Positions 1 to 5,878 of a DNA stretch of 6,775 nt are shown piece by piece. The notes beneath the pieces were generated by a model that saw only the letters and a list, made by a program, of their open reading frames with translations, searched no databases and was not told the DNA's origin. The position numbers and the translations under genes are program-made. Each line of letters begins with the position of its first letter. Within the stretch, counting starts at the first letter, position 1. The DNA comes from Acidimicrobiaceae bacterium (GTDB taxonomy: Bacteria > Actinomycetota > Acidimicrobiia > Acidimicrobiales > Ilumatobacteraceae), in NCBI GenBank assembly GCA_947458565.1, contig CANGZK010000062.1, positions 1 to 6,775 of the forward strand, written 5' to 3'.

Positions 1-1
1 A

Positions 2-106
2 GCGCTGCAGCGCTTGGACGCAGGTACGTATTTTGTAGATGAAATTACGGGTGCGCCATTGAGCCAAGATCTACTCAATAACAACCCAACTGCACGCCGC
101 GCTTAG
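2..106 (+). CDS. C-terminal end of an unidentified protein (5' truncated by the window)
   Basis: An open frame runs from the window edge to a TAG at 104-106 and gives about 34 residues ending in LLNNNPTARRA. It contains a short segment reading GTYFVDEITGAPLSQDLL and no membrane segment or motif that I recognise, so I assign no function. Its stop codon overlaps the stop of the convergent gene on the minus strand (TAA, 105-103), which fits a real gene end in a compact genome but does not prove it. No hairpin terminator is visible here; any terminator for this gene would have to lie inside the neighbouring coding region. The other two plus frames contain stops nearby. The frame being coding is inferred only from its openness and the tight convergent arrangement. 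Confidence 0.5.
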   Translation, partial: ALQRLDAGTYFVDEITGAPLSQDLLNNNPTARRA

Positions 107-936
107 CGGTCGCGCATTTTTGCGAGCAAGCGCAAAATTTCCATATACAGCCACACAAGTGTGACCATGATGCCGAATGCGGCAAACCACTCCATGTGTT
201 TTGGTGCGCCAGCTGCTTCTGCTTTATCAATGAAGTCAAAGTCAAGTGCCAAGTTCATTGCGGCAAGACCAGCAACCAGCACGCTGAAGCCAATGCTCAT
301 CGTGCTTGATCCAGTTGGAATCAGGTTTGCTCCAAAGAAACCCGCGACAAACGAGAATAGGTAAAACACCATCAGGCCGAGCGTTGCACCCACAATGATG
401 CGACGGAATTTGTCGGTCACTCGCAAGATGCCAGTGCGATAGAGCACGAGCATGACTACGAAAACGCCAATGGTTGCTCCCACCGCTTGCAACACAATGC
501 CTGGGTATTGCAGGTTGAACACTTTGGAAATCGCACCAACTACTGCGCCTTGGGCAAGCGCATATACCGGAGCCAAAATGCGTGCTGCTTGTGGCTTAAA
601 CATGACACCAAATGCACAACCAAGGCCAACGAGCAGTGCAATCATTGCCCAGCTTGGGAACGAAACCGCGCCGCCAACGGTAAGTGGTTGCACCGTTGTC
701 CAGCCGTAGGTGGCTGATGCAACGAGCAGCACCATCAAAAACAAGGTTGCCGACATTGCGCCATTGGCTGTCATGGTTTGGCCAGGTGCTTTGGCAGAAA
801 TATATGGAGAAACTTGACCATCCGAAATTGGTGGATTCCAAGTCGATTTGCCCTCGGCAGAGCCCCAACCAGCTTGGTCTGGGGTGCGCTCAACGGCTTT
901 AGTAAATGCTTTTTCGTTTAACAGTGGATTTGCCAT
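103..936 (-). CDS. Bax inhibitor-1/YccA family integral membrane protein
   Basis: This 277-residue protein has a polar N-terminal region of about 55 residues, then seven hydrophobic segments (roughly 59-77, 95-113, 121-138, 146-167, 178-198, 210-231 and 249-270) and a short basic tail. That is the Bax1-I/UPF0005 topology. The beginning NPLLNEKAF and the end (HMEW at 247-250, then TLVWLYMEILRLL at 259-271) match the style of the actinobacterial members. Acidic residues D232, D234 and D238 at the end of helix 6 sit where the family has its acidic, pH- and calcium-sensing residues. Bacterial relatives such as BsYetJ are reported to be pH-dependent calcium leak channels; the role in this organism is unknown. 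The ATG at 936-934 is chosen because it gives the conserved N-terminus. It lacks a strong Shine-Dalgarno sequence (only CGGGGT just upstream). The gene stands alone, convergent with its left neighbour and divergent from the sigma factor gene. Confidence 0.9.
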   Translation of the reverse strand: MANPLLNEKAFTKAVERTPDQAGWGSAEGKSTWNPPISDGQVSPYISAKAPGQTMTANGAMSATLFLMVLLVASATYGWTTVQPLTVGGAVSFPSWAMIALLVGLGCAFGVMFKPQAARILAPVYALAQGAVVGAISKVFNLQYPGIVLQAVGATIGVFVVMLVLYRTGILRVTDKFRRIIVGATLGLMVFYLFSFVAGFFGANLIPTGSSTMSIGFSVLVAGLAAMNLALDFDFIDKAEAAGAPKHMEWFAAFGIMVTLVWLYMEILRLLAKMRDR

Positions 937-942
937 ACCCCG

Positions 943-948
943 ATATTA
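943..948 (-). promoter_or_regulatory. Candidate -10 element for the Bax inhibitor-1 gene, possibly leaderless
   Basis: On the minus strand TAATAT lies six bases before the ATG at 936. A start site about seven bases downstream of it would fall on or beside the start codon, which would give a leaderless mRNA. That fits the lack of a good ribosome binding site and is common in actinobacteria. No convincing -35 hexamer lies 16-18 bases upstream (the sequence there is about ACCCTG), so this is only a candidate. Confidence 0.33.
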
Positions 949-988
949 CGACATTGTTACAGAATCAGGGTGCCAAACAGGTCACACC

Positions 989-1025
989 CAAAACCCCAAA
1001 TCAGGCAAGAGTTTTGCGGGTTTTG
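989..1025. repeat. Inverted repeat in the spacer upstream of the sigma factor gene
   Basis: CAAAACCC at 989-996 is an exact reverse complement of GGGTTTTG at 1018-1025, with 21 bases between the arms. The loop itself can fold a little further (GCAA...TTGC around 1005-1017). It lies about 60 bases before the sigma factor start and about 50 bases before the Bax inhibitor start on the other strand. It could be an operator or a stem-loop in a leader RNA. No U-tract follows on either strand, so it does not look like an intrinsic terminator. The pairing is seen directly; any function is inference. Confidence 0.35.
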
Positions 1026-1074
1026 AGGTGGTGGGGCTTGACCCTGTCGGTATCGTTACCCCGTTCCCGCCTAT

Positions 1075-1080
1075 AAGGAG
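1075..1080 (+). promoter_or_regulatory. Ribosome binding site of the sigma factor gene
   Basis: AAGGAG is followed by five bases (TCGTA) and then the GTG at 1086. This near-perfect Shine-Dalgarno sequence fixes the start on a GTG, giving the N-terminus MAKDRIDRDEED, and rules out the need for an upstream start. Confidence 0.85.
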
Positions 1081-1085
1081 TCGTA

Positions 1086-2024
1086 GTGGCCAAAGACCGT
1101 ATCGATCGTGACGAAGAAGACCTAGTCCGTCTCTATCTCACCGACATCGGTCAGTACGCCCTCCTCACAAAAGACGACGAAGTTCGTTTGGCCAAGGCCA
1201 TCGAGACCGGCAAAGAAGCAACAGCCGAACTCGACAAGAGCGACAAGAATCTCACTCCAAACCGTCGCCGCGAGTTGCGCAAAGATCAGCGCGATGGCAC
1301 AAAAGCCGAGCGTCAGTTCGTGCAATCCAACTTGCGTCTCGTTGTTTCGATCGCCAAAAAATATCAGGCATCGGGTTTGCCACTTCTCGACTTGATTCAA
1401 GAAGGCAACTTGGGTTTGATGCACGCCGTCGAAAAGTTTGACTGGCGTAAGGGTTTCAAATTCTCTACATACGCAACGTGGTGGATCCGTCAGGCCATCA
1501 CTCGCGGTATCGCAAACACGGGTCGCACCATTCGCCTCCCGGTTCATGCCGGCGACACGCTTGCACGTTTGCAAAAAGCACGCTCACGCCTCGAGCTCAA
1601 GTTTGGTCGTCCAGCAACTCTTGCCGAGTTGTCAAAAGAAGTCGAGATGCCAGAAGACAAAGTGACCGAGGCATTGCGTTTTGCTGCCGAGCCGCTTTCG
1701 TTGTCTGAGCCATTGCGTGAAGACGGCGATGCCGAACTGGGCGATGTCGTAGAAGACCGCGCAGCAGAGTCTCCATTTGAAGTCGCTGCAACGGCTTTGT
1801 TGCCAGAAGAAATCTCACGACTGCTTGCACCTCTCGACCAGCGCGAGCGCGAAATTCTCGCATTGCGCTTCGGTCTCGACCGTGGCGAGCCACGCACACT
1901 CGAAGAAGTTGGCGAAGCATTCAACCTCACTCGCGAGCGCATTCGCCAGATCGAGGCACGTGCAATGAGCAAGTTGCGCCACCCGTCGAGCGACACCGGC
2001 GCGCGCGACCTTCTCTCGGTCTAA
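1086..2024 (+). CDS. RNA polymerase sigma-70 factor, group 2 (primary-like, lacking region 1.1)
   Basis: This is a 312-residue sigma factor that directs core RNA polymerase to -35/-10 promoters. Region 1.2 is seen at about residues 10-42 (DLVRLYLTDIGQYALLT). A charged linker follows at 43-76, then regions 2.1-2.4 at about 77-145 with the core-binding DLIQEGNLGL (102-111) and the -10 recognition and melting part FKFSTYATWWIRQAI (124-138). Region 3 spans about 155-230. Region 4 spans about 240-300, with its helix-turn-helix in EEVGEAFNLTRERIRQIEAR (273-292) followed by LRHP. The protein has no long N-terminal region 1.1, and at 312 residues it is shorter than typical primary factors, so it resembles group 2 factors such as actinobacterial SigB or HrdB paralogues. 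If the genome has no longer homologue, it could itself be the housekeeping factor. The start is GTG with a strong ribosome binding site. The downstream kinase gene begins 19 bases after the TAA stop, so the two are probably co-transcribed. Confidence 0.95.
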   Translation: MAKDRIDRDEEDLVRLYLTDIGQYALLTKDDEVRLAKAIETGKEATAELDKSDKNLTPNRRRELRKDQRDGTKAERQFVQSNLRLVVSIAKKYQASGLPLLDLIQEGNLGLMHAVEKFDWRKGFKFSTYATWWIRQAITRGIANTGRTIRLPVHAGDTLARLQKARSRLELKFGRPATLAELSKEVEMPEDKVTEALRFAAEPLSLSEPLREDGDAELGDVVEDRAAESPFEVAATALLPEEISRLLAPLDQREREILALRFGLDRGEPRTLEEVGEAFNLTRERIRQIEARAMSKLRHPSSDTGARDLLSV

Positions 2025-2043
2025 AGCCGTCACTGGTTCGCCC

Positions 2044-2907
2044 GTGCTGTGCACGATCGGTGACCTCATCGAAGATGTAGTTGTCTGGCTCAATGATGAG
2101 CTGAATATTGGTAGTGACACCGACTCGATCATTGTGCGCACCCGTGGTGGAAGCGCGGCCAATGTTGCAATGTTTGGCGCACTGACCGGTACACCATCAC
2201 GATTTATTGGTCAGGTTGGCAACGACAATCTTGGCGAGCAATTGTGCGCATCATTGCGAGGGTCGGGTGTCGATGTGTGCACAGAAGCCAGGGGTCGCAC
2301 GGGATCGATCGTTGTCGTTGTTCAACCCAACGGCGAGCGCACGTTTCTCACCGACCGCGGTGTTGCATCAGACCTTTCAGTTTTTGATGCACAACATCTC
2401 GCCGGTGTTTCAATCGTGCACGTACCTACGTATTCACTTGCTCATGACCCACTGGCCACAACTGCTATTCAATACATCCGTGCCGCTCGCGCATCTGGTG
2501 CGCTGATCTCAATCGATGCATCATCAACCTCGGTCTTACGCGATTACGGCATCAGTCGCTATTCCGAGTTGATTGCCTCTATTGCACCTGACGTATTTCT
2601 GTGCAACAACGACGAAGCTGCATTGCTCAACATTGATTCTGCACGCCCAATGCCAGGTGTCGAACTCACCGTGATCAAGCGTGGTGCACTGCCCGTCACG
2701 GCCATTACTGCTGCAGGTGTTGTTACCGAAGTTGCGATACCACCAGTTGCCAAAATTGTCGACACCACTGGCGCAGGCGATGCATTCGCAGCAGGCTTTT
2801 TACCCATCTATGCAACTTCACGCAATATCAAAGACTCCATAACGAATGGCAACCTCATTGCTGCGCGAGTATTGCGCTCGCCCGGTGCCACACTGGAGGC
2901 ACGATGA
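2044..2907 (+). CDS. psuK: PfkB-family sugar/nucleoside kinase, probable pseudouridine kinase
   Basis: This 287-residue kinase has the ribokinase (PfkB) fold. GD at 6-7 and GGSAANVA at 35-42 form the N-terminal substrate-binding signature. The C-terminal signature DTTGAGDAFAAGF at 240-252 holds the anion hole (GAGD) and the catalytic base D246. NND followed by E191 (188-191) matches the family's conserved NxxE region for metal and phosphate binding. The family covers many substrates. The pseudouridine assignment rests on the 4-bp overlap with psuG, because PsuK phosphorylates pseudouridine to pseudouridine 5'-phosphate, the substrate of PsuG. The protein is somewhat shorter than the roughly 310-residue E. 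coli enzyme. The start is GTG 19 bases after the sigma factor stop, with no visible Shine-Dalgarno sequence, so translation may depend on ribosomes arriving from the upstream gene. Another ribokinase-like specificity cannot be excluded. Confidence 0.82.
   Translation: MLCTIGDLIEDVVVWLNDELNIGSDTDSIIVRTRGGSAANVAMFGALTGTPSRFIGQVGNDNLGEQLCASLRGSGVDVCTEARGRTGSIVVVVQPNGERTFLTDRGVASDLSVFDAQHLAGVSIVHVPTYSLAHDPLATTAIQYIRAARASGALISIDASSTSVLRDYGISRYSELIASIAPDVFLCNNDEAALLNIDSARPMPGVELTVIKRGALPVTAITAAGVVTEVAIPPVAKIVDTTGAGDAFAAGFLPIYATSRNIKDSITNGNLIAARVLRSPGATLEAR
2895..2899 (+). promoter_or_regulatory. Ribosome binding site of psuG, inside the end of psuK
   Basis: GGAGG lies within the last codons of the kinase gene, four bases before the ATG at 2904. 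Together with the ATGA overlap it fixes the psuG start and points to translational coupling. Confidence 0.8.
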
Positions 2908-3821
2908 AAACGAATTCTTCGATTATTCAAGTCAGTGACGAAGTGCGCGATGCACTTGCTTCCAATCGCGCCGTCGTTGCACTTGAGTCCACCATTTTTT
3001 CACACCTTGGTTTGCCGTCTCCTGCTAACGCACAGGCTCTCACCAATTGCATTGCCGCCATTCGCGAAGCCGGCGCAGTCCCAGCAATCACTGCCGTCAT
3101 CGATGGTGTTGCGCGCGTTGGCATCAACGAGTCTGAGCACGAACGCATCCTTGGCCCGGCCAAAAAAGTTGGTGAGCGCGAGATCGCTCTTGCAATTGCT
3201 CAACGTTGGTCGGTTGGTGCCACAACGGTTTCTGCATCACTCTTGCTTGCCAGCCGCGCAGGTATCGGTGTGTTTGCAACTGGTGGCATCGGCGGTGTGC
3301 ACCGCGACTCACATCTACACGGCGACATTTCTGCCGACTTAGGCGCACTTGCAGCGCATCCAGTGGTCACGGTTTGTGCAGGTGCAAAATCATTTCTCGA
3401 TTTGCCACGCACGCTCGAATATCTAGAAACACTCGGTGTGCCTGTCGTGGGTGTTGGTTGCAACGACTTCCCCGCTTTCACGGTTCACTCGAGTGGCTTA
3501 CCCATCCCTGCTCGCGTCGAAAACGTTGAAGAGTTGTGCGCCTACACGCAAGCCCACTTGGCGCTTGGTCGCACGAGCGGCATTCTTGCTTGCGTACCTG
3601 TTCCGCTTGCCGATTCGCTCGACAAAAATATGATCGATGCTGTGATTGAGACCGCACTCAGGGCAACTGCCGACGCAGGCATTGTTGGGCCCGGTGTTAC
3701 TCCGCACGTGTTAGGTGCTATTGCTGCGGCCACAGGTGGAGCAAGTGTTGTTGCCAACTTGTCGCTGGCTCGTAACAACGCCAGTGTTGCCGCGCAACTT
3801 GCAGTCGCACTCACGCTCTAA
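2904..3821 (+). CDS. psuG: Pseudouridine-5'-phosphate glycosidase
   Basis: PsuG reversibly splits the C-C glycosidic bond of pseudouridine 5'-phosphate, giving uracil and ribose 5-phosphate, with a divalent metal (manganese) in the active site. The protein has 305 residues, the usual family length. Family blocks seen in order are VALEST (25-30), GAVPAITAVIDG (57-68), AKKVG (86-90), GATTVSASLLLA (105-116), FATGGIGGVHR (124-134), DISADL (141-146), VCAGAKSFLD (157-166), LEYLETLGVPVVG (171-183) and FPAFTVHSSGLP (189-200). By alignment from memory with E. coli PsuG, E28, K87 or K88, the metal ligand D145 and the catalytic lysine K162, which forms the ring-opened ribose adduct, are all kept; the 17-residue spacing between D145 and K162 is the same. 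The ATG overlaps the psuK TGA (ATGA, 2904-2907). The gene ends in TAA 16 bases before the 3' end of the convergent tRNA gene, with no terminator hairpin visible. Confidence 0.95.
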   Translation: MKTNSSIIQVSDEVRDALASNRAVVALESTIFSHLGLPSPANAQALTNCIAAIREAGAVPAITAVIDGVARVGINESEHERILGPAKKVGEREIALAIAQRWSVGATTVSASLLLASRAGIGVFATGGIGGVHRDSHLHGDISADLGALAAHPVVTVCAGAKSFLDLPRTLEYLETLGVPVVGVGCNDFPAFTVHSSGLPIPARVENVEELCAYTQAHLALGRTSGILACVPVPLADSLDKNMIDAVIETALRATADAGIVGPGVTPHVLGAIAAATGGASVVANLSLARNNASVAAQLAVALTL

Positions 3822-3837
3822 ATAGCGCAAAGAGTTT

Positions 3838-3933
3838 TGGCGGAGGCGGACGGGAATCGAACCCGCCGAACGAGGATTACTCGTCCCAACCGCTTTGAAG
3901 GCGGCGGAGTCCACCAGGCACCCGGACACCTCC
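3838..3933 (-). tRNA. selC: Selenocysteine tRNA (tRNA-Sec, anticodon UCA)
   Basis: The minus strand gives a 96-nt tRNA including an encoded CCA (3840-3838). The anticodon loop CTTCAAA (3900-3894) carries the anticodon TCA (3898-3896), which reads UGA, with T33 before it and A37 after it. The anticodon stem has four Watson-Crick pairs plus one G-T. A long variable arm forms a perfect 5-bp stem (3884-3880 with 3874-3870). The T arm reads GCGGG-TTCGATT-CCCGT. The acceptor begins GGAGGTG, pairs with CGCCTCC, and is followed by discriminator G. The extended 8-nt acceptor typical of tRNA-Sec is present, although I read its eighth position as a T-C mismatch. SelA and SelB would use this tRNA to insert selenocysteine at UGA codons; neither is in the window. 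The long variable arm, the length and the UCA anticodon together exclude an ordinary serine or leucine tRNA. A plain UGA suppressor is less likely. Confidence 0.93.
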
Positions 3934-3940
3934 GTTTATC

Positions 3941-3970
3941 ACCGTATCTAAACACTTGTAACTAAATCAA
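3941..3970 (-). promoter_or_regulatory. Candidate promoter of selC
   Basis: On the minus strand TTGATT (3970-3965) and TACGGT (3946-3941) are separated by 18 bases and fit the loose actinobacterial pattern TTGnnn / TAnnnT. The predicted start would fall near 3934, at about the mature 5' end of the tRNA. An alternative -10, TAGATA (3950-3945), would have a spacing of only 14. This is pattern matching only. Confidence 0.3.
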
Positions 3971-3982
3971 CGTCACTTGACG
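3971..3982. repeat. Short perfect inverted repeat between selC and the tad operon
   Basis: CGTCA at 3971-3975 and TGACG at 3978-3982 are exact reverse complements around a two-base centre (CT). The right arm contains TTGACG (3977-3982), a good -35 hexamer pointing towards tadZ, and the left arm abuts the candidate -35 of selC. The position would suit an operator that controls one or both divergent promoters. However, I see no clear -10 at 16-19 bases from TTGACG; the nearest AT-rich stretch is TCTAAA at 4004-4009, which is too far. A 5-bp palindrome can also arise by chance. Confidence 0.3.
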
Positions 3983-4042
3983 ACATCTCGCGCACACATC
4001 GTGTCTAAACCGATTCGGTGTATTCACATCGAGCGCAGAGAT

Positions 4043-4047
4043 GGAGG
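4043..4047 (+). promoter_or_regulatory. Ribosome binding site of tadZ
   Basis: GGAGG is followed by TAGCG and then the ATG at 4053. This decides against the in-frame ATG at 4041, which overlaps the site itself and has no Shine-Dalgarno sequence of its own. Confidence 0.8.
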
Positions 4048-4052
4048 TAGCG

Positions 4053-4706
4053 ATGATTGTTTGTTGGTCAGTCAAAGGTGGAAGCGGCACCACGGTTGTT
4101 GCAGCAGCACTGGCTTTGGTTTTGGCTCAACGTCACGAAGCAGGTGCACGCCTCATCGACATGTCGGGCGATACTCCCTCCGCTCTCGGAATGTCTGAGC
4201 CTGCATCTGAAGGCATCGCCGAATGGTTGAGTGCAGCCGATCATCCCGGTGTCGAGGCACTGAACAACTTGATATTGCCCGTTACCGCACATCTCGGCGT
4301 TATTCCTCGTGGCCACAACGTCATTGTTCCTTCACTAGTGAATCTCGATCGTCTGCGCGATCTTGCGGAAGTGATTGCCCAGTCGACCATGCCAACTGTT
4401 GTCGACGCTGGCAGTGGTCTTGCAGCAATTCCTATTATCGAGCACGCCACTCGCTCGTTGCTCATCATTCGTCCCTGCTATTTGGCTTTACGCCGCGCAT
4501 CGCTGCTCACCACAAAACCACATGGAATCATCGTCATTGCCGAGCCTGGCCGTGCCCTTGGTGTGCACGATGTCGAATCTGTGGTCGGCGCTCCGGTGCT
4601 TGCCGAGATTCCGTTTGATCCCGCAATTGCTCGTGCAGTTGATGCAGGACTGCTTGCGGGCCGAGTTCCAACTCTGCTCGCCAAACATCTTGTCAATGTG
4701 TGCTGA
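4053..4706 (+). CDS. tadZ: TadZ/CpaE-like ParA/MinD-family ATPase of the Flp pilus locus
   Basis: With the start at 4053 the protein has 217 residues. It opens directly on a deviant P-loop, KGGSGTT (8-14), with K8 as the signature lysine of the ParA/MinD class. The canonical second P-loop lysine (GKT) is replaced by threonine, as happens in several TadZ/CpaE and actinobacterial Ssd proteins. LIDMSGDTPSALGM follows soon after, in the place of the A' motif, and VVDAGSGL is the likely Walker B region. TadZ proteins place the Tad secretion machine, often at a cell pole, and are thought to bind ATP with weak or no hydrolysis. This one is short: it lacks the N-terminal receiver-like domain of CpaE. 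The gene is first in the operon, and its TGA lies inside the 7-bp overlap with tadA. Function is assigned from family and context; a chromosome-partition ParA is unlikely because no ParB partner is present. Confidence 0.8.
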   Translation: MIVCWSVKGGSGTTVVAAALALVLAQRHEAGARLIDMSGDTPSALGMSEPASEGIAEWLSAADHPGVEALNNLILPVTAHLGVIPRGHNVIVPSLVNLDRLRDLAEVIAQSTMPTVVDAGSGLAAIPIIEHATRSLLIIRPCYLALRRASLLTTKPHGIIVIAEPGRALGVHDVESVVGAPVLAEIPFDPAIARAVDAGLLAGRVPTLLAKHLVNVC

Positions 4707-5878
4707 GCAGTAACCATCGTGCATCCATGACCTCTGCATTTGTTCTTCCCGTCGACACCCACACTCGCGCGCTTGTCGACACCTTGCAACAGCATTTGCG
4801 CAACGAGCGCGGCGACTTGCTTACTGCAGCACACATTCATTTGCGCAGCATTGCACCGCTCATGTCGCAGACCGCACAACATGCAGTGGCATCACGAGCC
4901 GTATCAGGCATCTCTGGTCTTGGCGCACTTGATCACTATTTGGCACGCACCGATGTGCGCGAAGTCATGGTCAATGCCGGCACCGATGTGTATATAGAGG
5001 ACGCAACTGGCGTGCATATGGTTGACAAACTTCCTGTCGGTGAAGTTGATGCCATTATCGAGCGCATCTTGTTGCCACTTGGTAAGCAACTTGACAGATC
5101 TTCACCAATCGTCGACGCCCGACTTGCCGACGGCTCTCGAGTGTGTGCGGTCATTGCACCAATCGCCGTTGACGGTTCTTGTTTGTCAATTCGCCGCTTT
5201 CATGTGCGACCGATCACGCTGGAAGACTTTGGCGGAGACGCCACAACCGCACTGTTGACCGAGCTCGTCCAACGCCATTGCAATGTGCTCGTCACGGGTG
5301 CTGCTTCGACGGGCAAAACAACTCTGCTCAATGCATTGTGCGCCCACATTTCTGCTCACGAACGTGTCATTACCGTGGAAGACACCGCCGAATTACAACT
5401 ACAGGCAAGCCATGTTGTGCGTCTTGAAGCAAGGCCTACCACCACAAGTGGCGTTGAGGGCATTTCAATCTCAGAGCTTTTGCGCACCGCTCTGCGCATG
5501 CGTCCCGACAGATTTGTGGTTGGAGAAGTACGTGGTGCCGAAGTTGTCGACATGTTGGCGGCCATGAACACTGGCCACAACGGCTCCTTTGCTACATGCC
5601 ACGCCAACTCGGCCGACGACGCACTCTTGCGACTCGAGTCGCTGATGTTGCAACACTGTGGGCAGTGGCCCCGCGCGGCAATTGCTCAACACATTTGTGC
5701 AGCAATTGATGTTGTGGTTTTCGTTGGACGCAATGCAGATGGAACACGTTCTGTTGTCCAGATCAGCGAAGTTGCAACGACTCCTGAAACCCCATGCCGC
5801 CCACTATTGCGTCAAGACACGTGTGGCGGAGTGCGCAGCGAGCTTCGCATTGGTCAACTGACAAGAACACGTTCATGA
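4700..5878 (+). CDS. tadA: Type II/IV secretion ATPase of the Tad (Flp pilus) system, TadA/CpaF
   Basis: This is the 392-residue VirB11/GspE-superfamily ATPase that powers Flp pilus assembly as a hexamer on the inner face of the membrane. The N-terminal domain includes VREVMVNAGTDVYIE (86-100), a standard block of CpaF proteins, and SSPIVDARLADGSRV (134-148). The C-terminal motor domain has the Walker A GAASTGKTT (200-208), the Asp box VITVEDTAEL (223-232), the Walker B RFVVGEVRGAE (271-281) and the His box TGHNGSFATCHANS (291-304). All key residues are present. The longest frame starts at the GTG at 4700, overlapping tadZ by 7 bp; the ATG at 4727 would remove nine residues. Neither start has a clear Shine-Dalgarno sequence, and the overlap slightly favours GTG with coupled translation. 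The N-terminal segment is shorter than in many proteobacterial CpaF proteins. Confidence 0.93.
   Translation: MLSSNHRASMTSAFVLPVDTHTRALVDTLQQHLRNERGDLLTAAHIHLRSIAPLMSQTAQHAVASRAVSGISGLGALDHYLARTDVREVMVNAGTDVYIEDATGVHMVDKLPVGEVDAIIERILLPLGKQLDRSSPIVDARLADGSRVCAVIAPIAVDGSCLSIRRFHVRPITLEDFGGDATTALLTELVQRHCNVLVTGAASTGKTTLLNALCAHISAHERVITVEDTAELQLQASHVVRLEARPTTTSGVEGISISELLRTALRMRPDRFVVGEVRGAEVVDMLAAMNTGHNGSFATCHANSADDALLRLESLMLQHCGQWPRAAIAQHICAAIDVVVFVGRNADGTRSVVQISEVATTPETPCRPLLRQDTCGGVRSELRIGQLTRTRS

Noticed and set aside
1049..1060. GGTA-TCGT-TACC palindrome before the sigma factor gene.
   Set aside because: The arms are only four bases and do not extend, so chance is a sufficient explanation.
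1122..1996. Two long minus-strand open frames (150 codons each) antisense to the sigma factor gene.
   Set aside because: The sigma factor frame is a clear family match over its whole length. The antisense frames show no recognisable domain or ribosome binding site and arise from the codon bias of the real gene.
3711..3929. A 72-codon minus-strand open frame covering selC and the end of psuG.
   Set aside because: It runs through the folded tRNA and has no recognisable domain, so it is a chance frame.
3838..4052. selC as an integration site for a horizontally acquired tad island.
   Set aside because: selC is a known island target and tad loci do move between genomes, but integrases normally use the tRNA 3' end, which here faces psuG. 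The tad genes lie on the 5' side. I found no integrase gene and no repeated copy of the tRNA end in the window.
4704..4730. Read-through of the tadZ TGA as selenocysteine, prompted by the nearby selC.
   Set aside because: The frame after TGA meets another TGA after seven codons, no SECIS-like hairpin is evident, and tadA starts in the overlap as in a normal operon junction.
5794..5874. An extended tadB start 81 bases upstream, inside tadA.
   Set aside because: It would add 27 residues unlike a TadB N-terminus, while the ATGA junction at 5875 matches the style of the psuK/psuG and tadB/tadC junctions.
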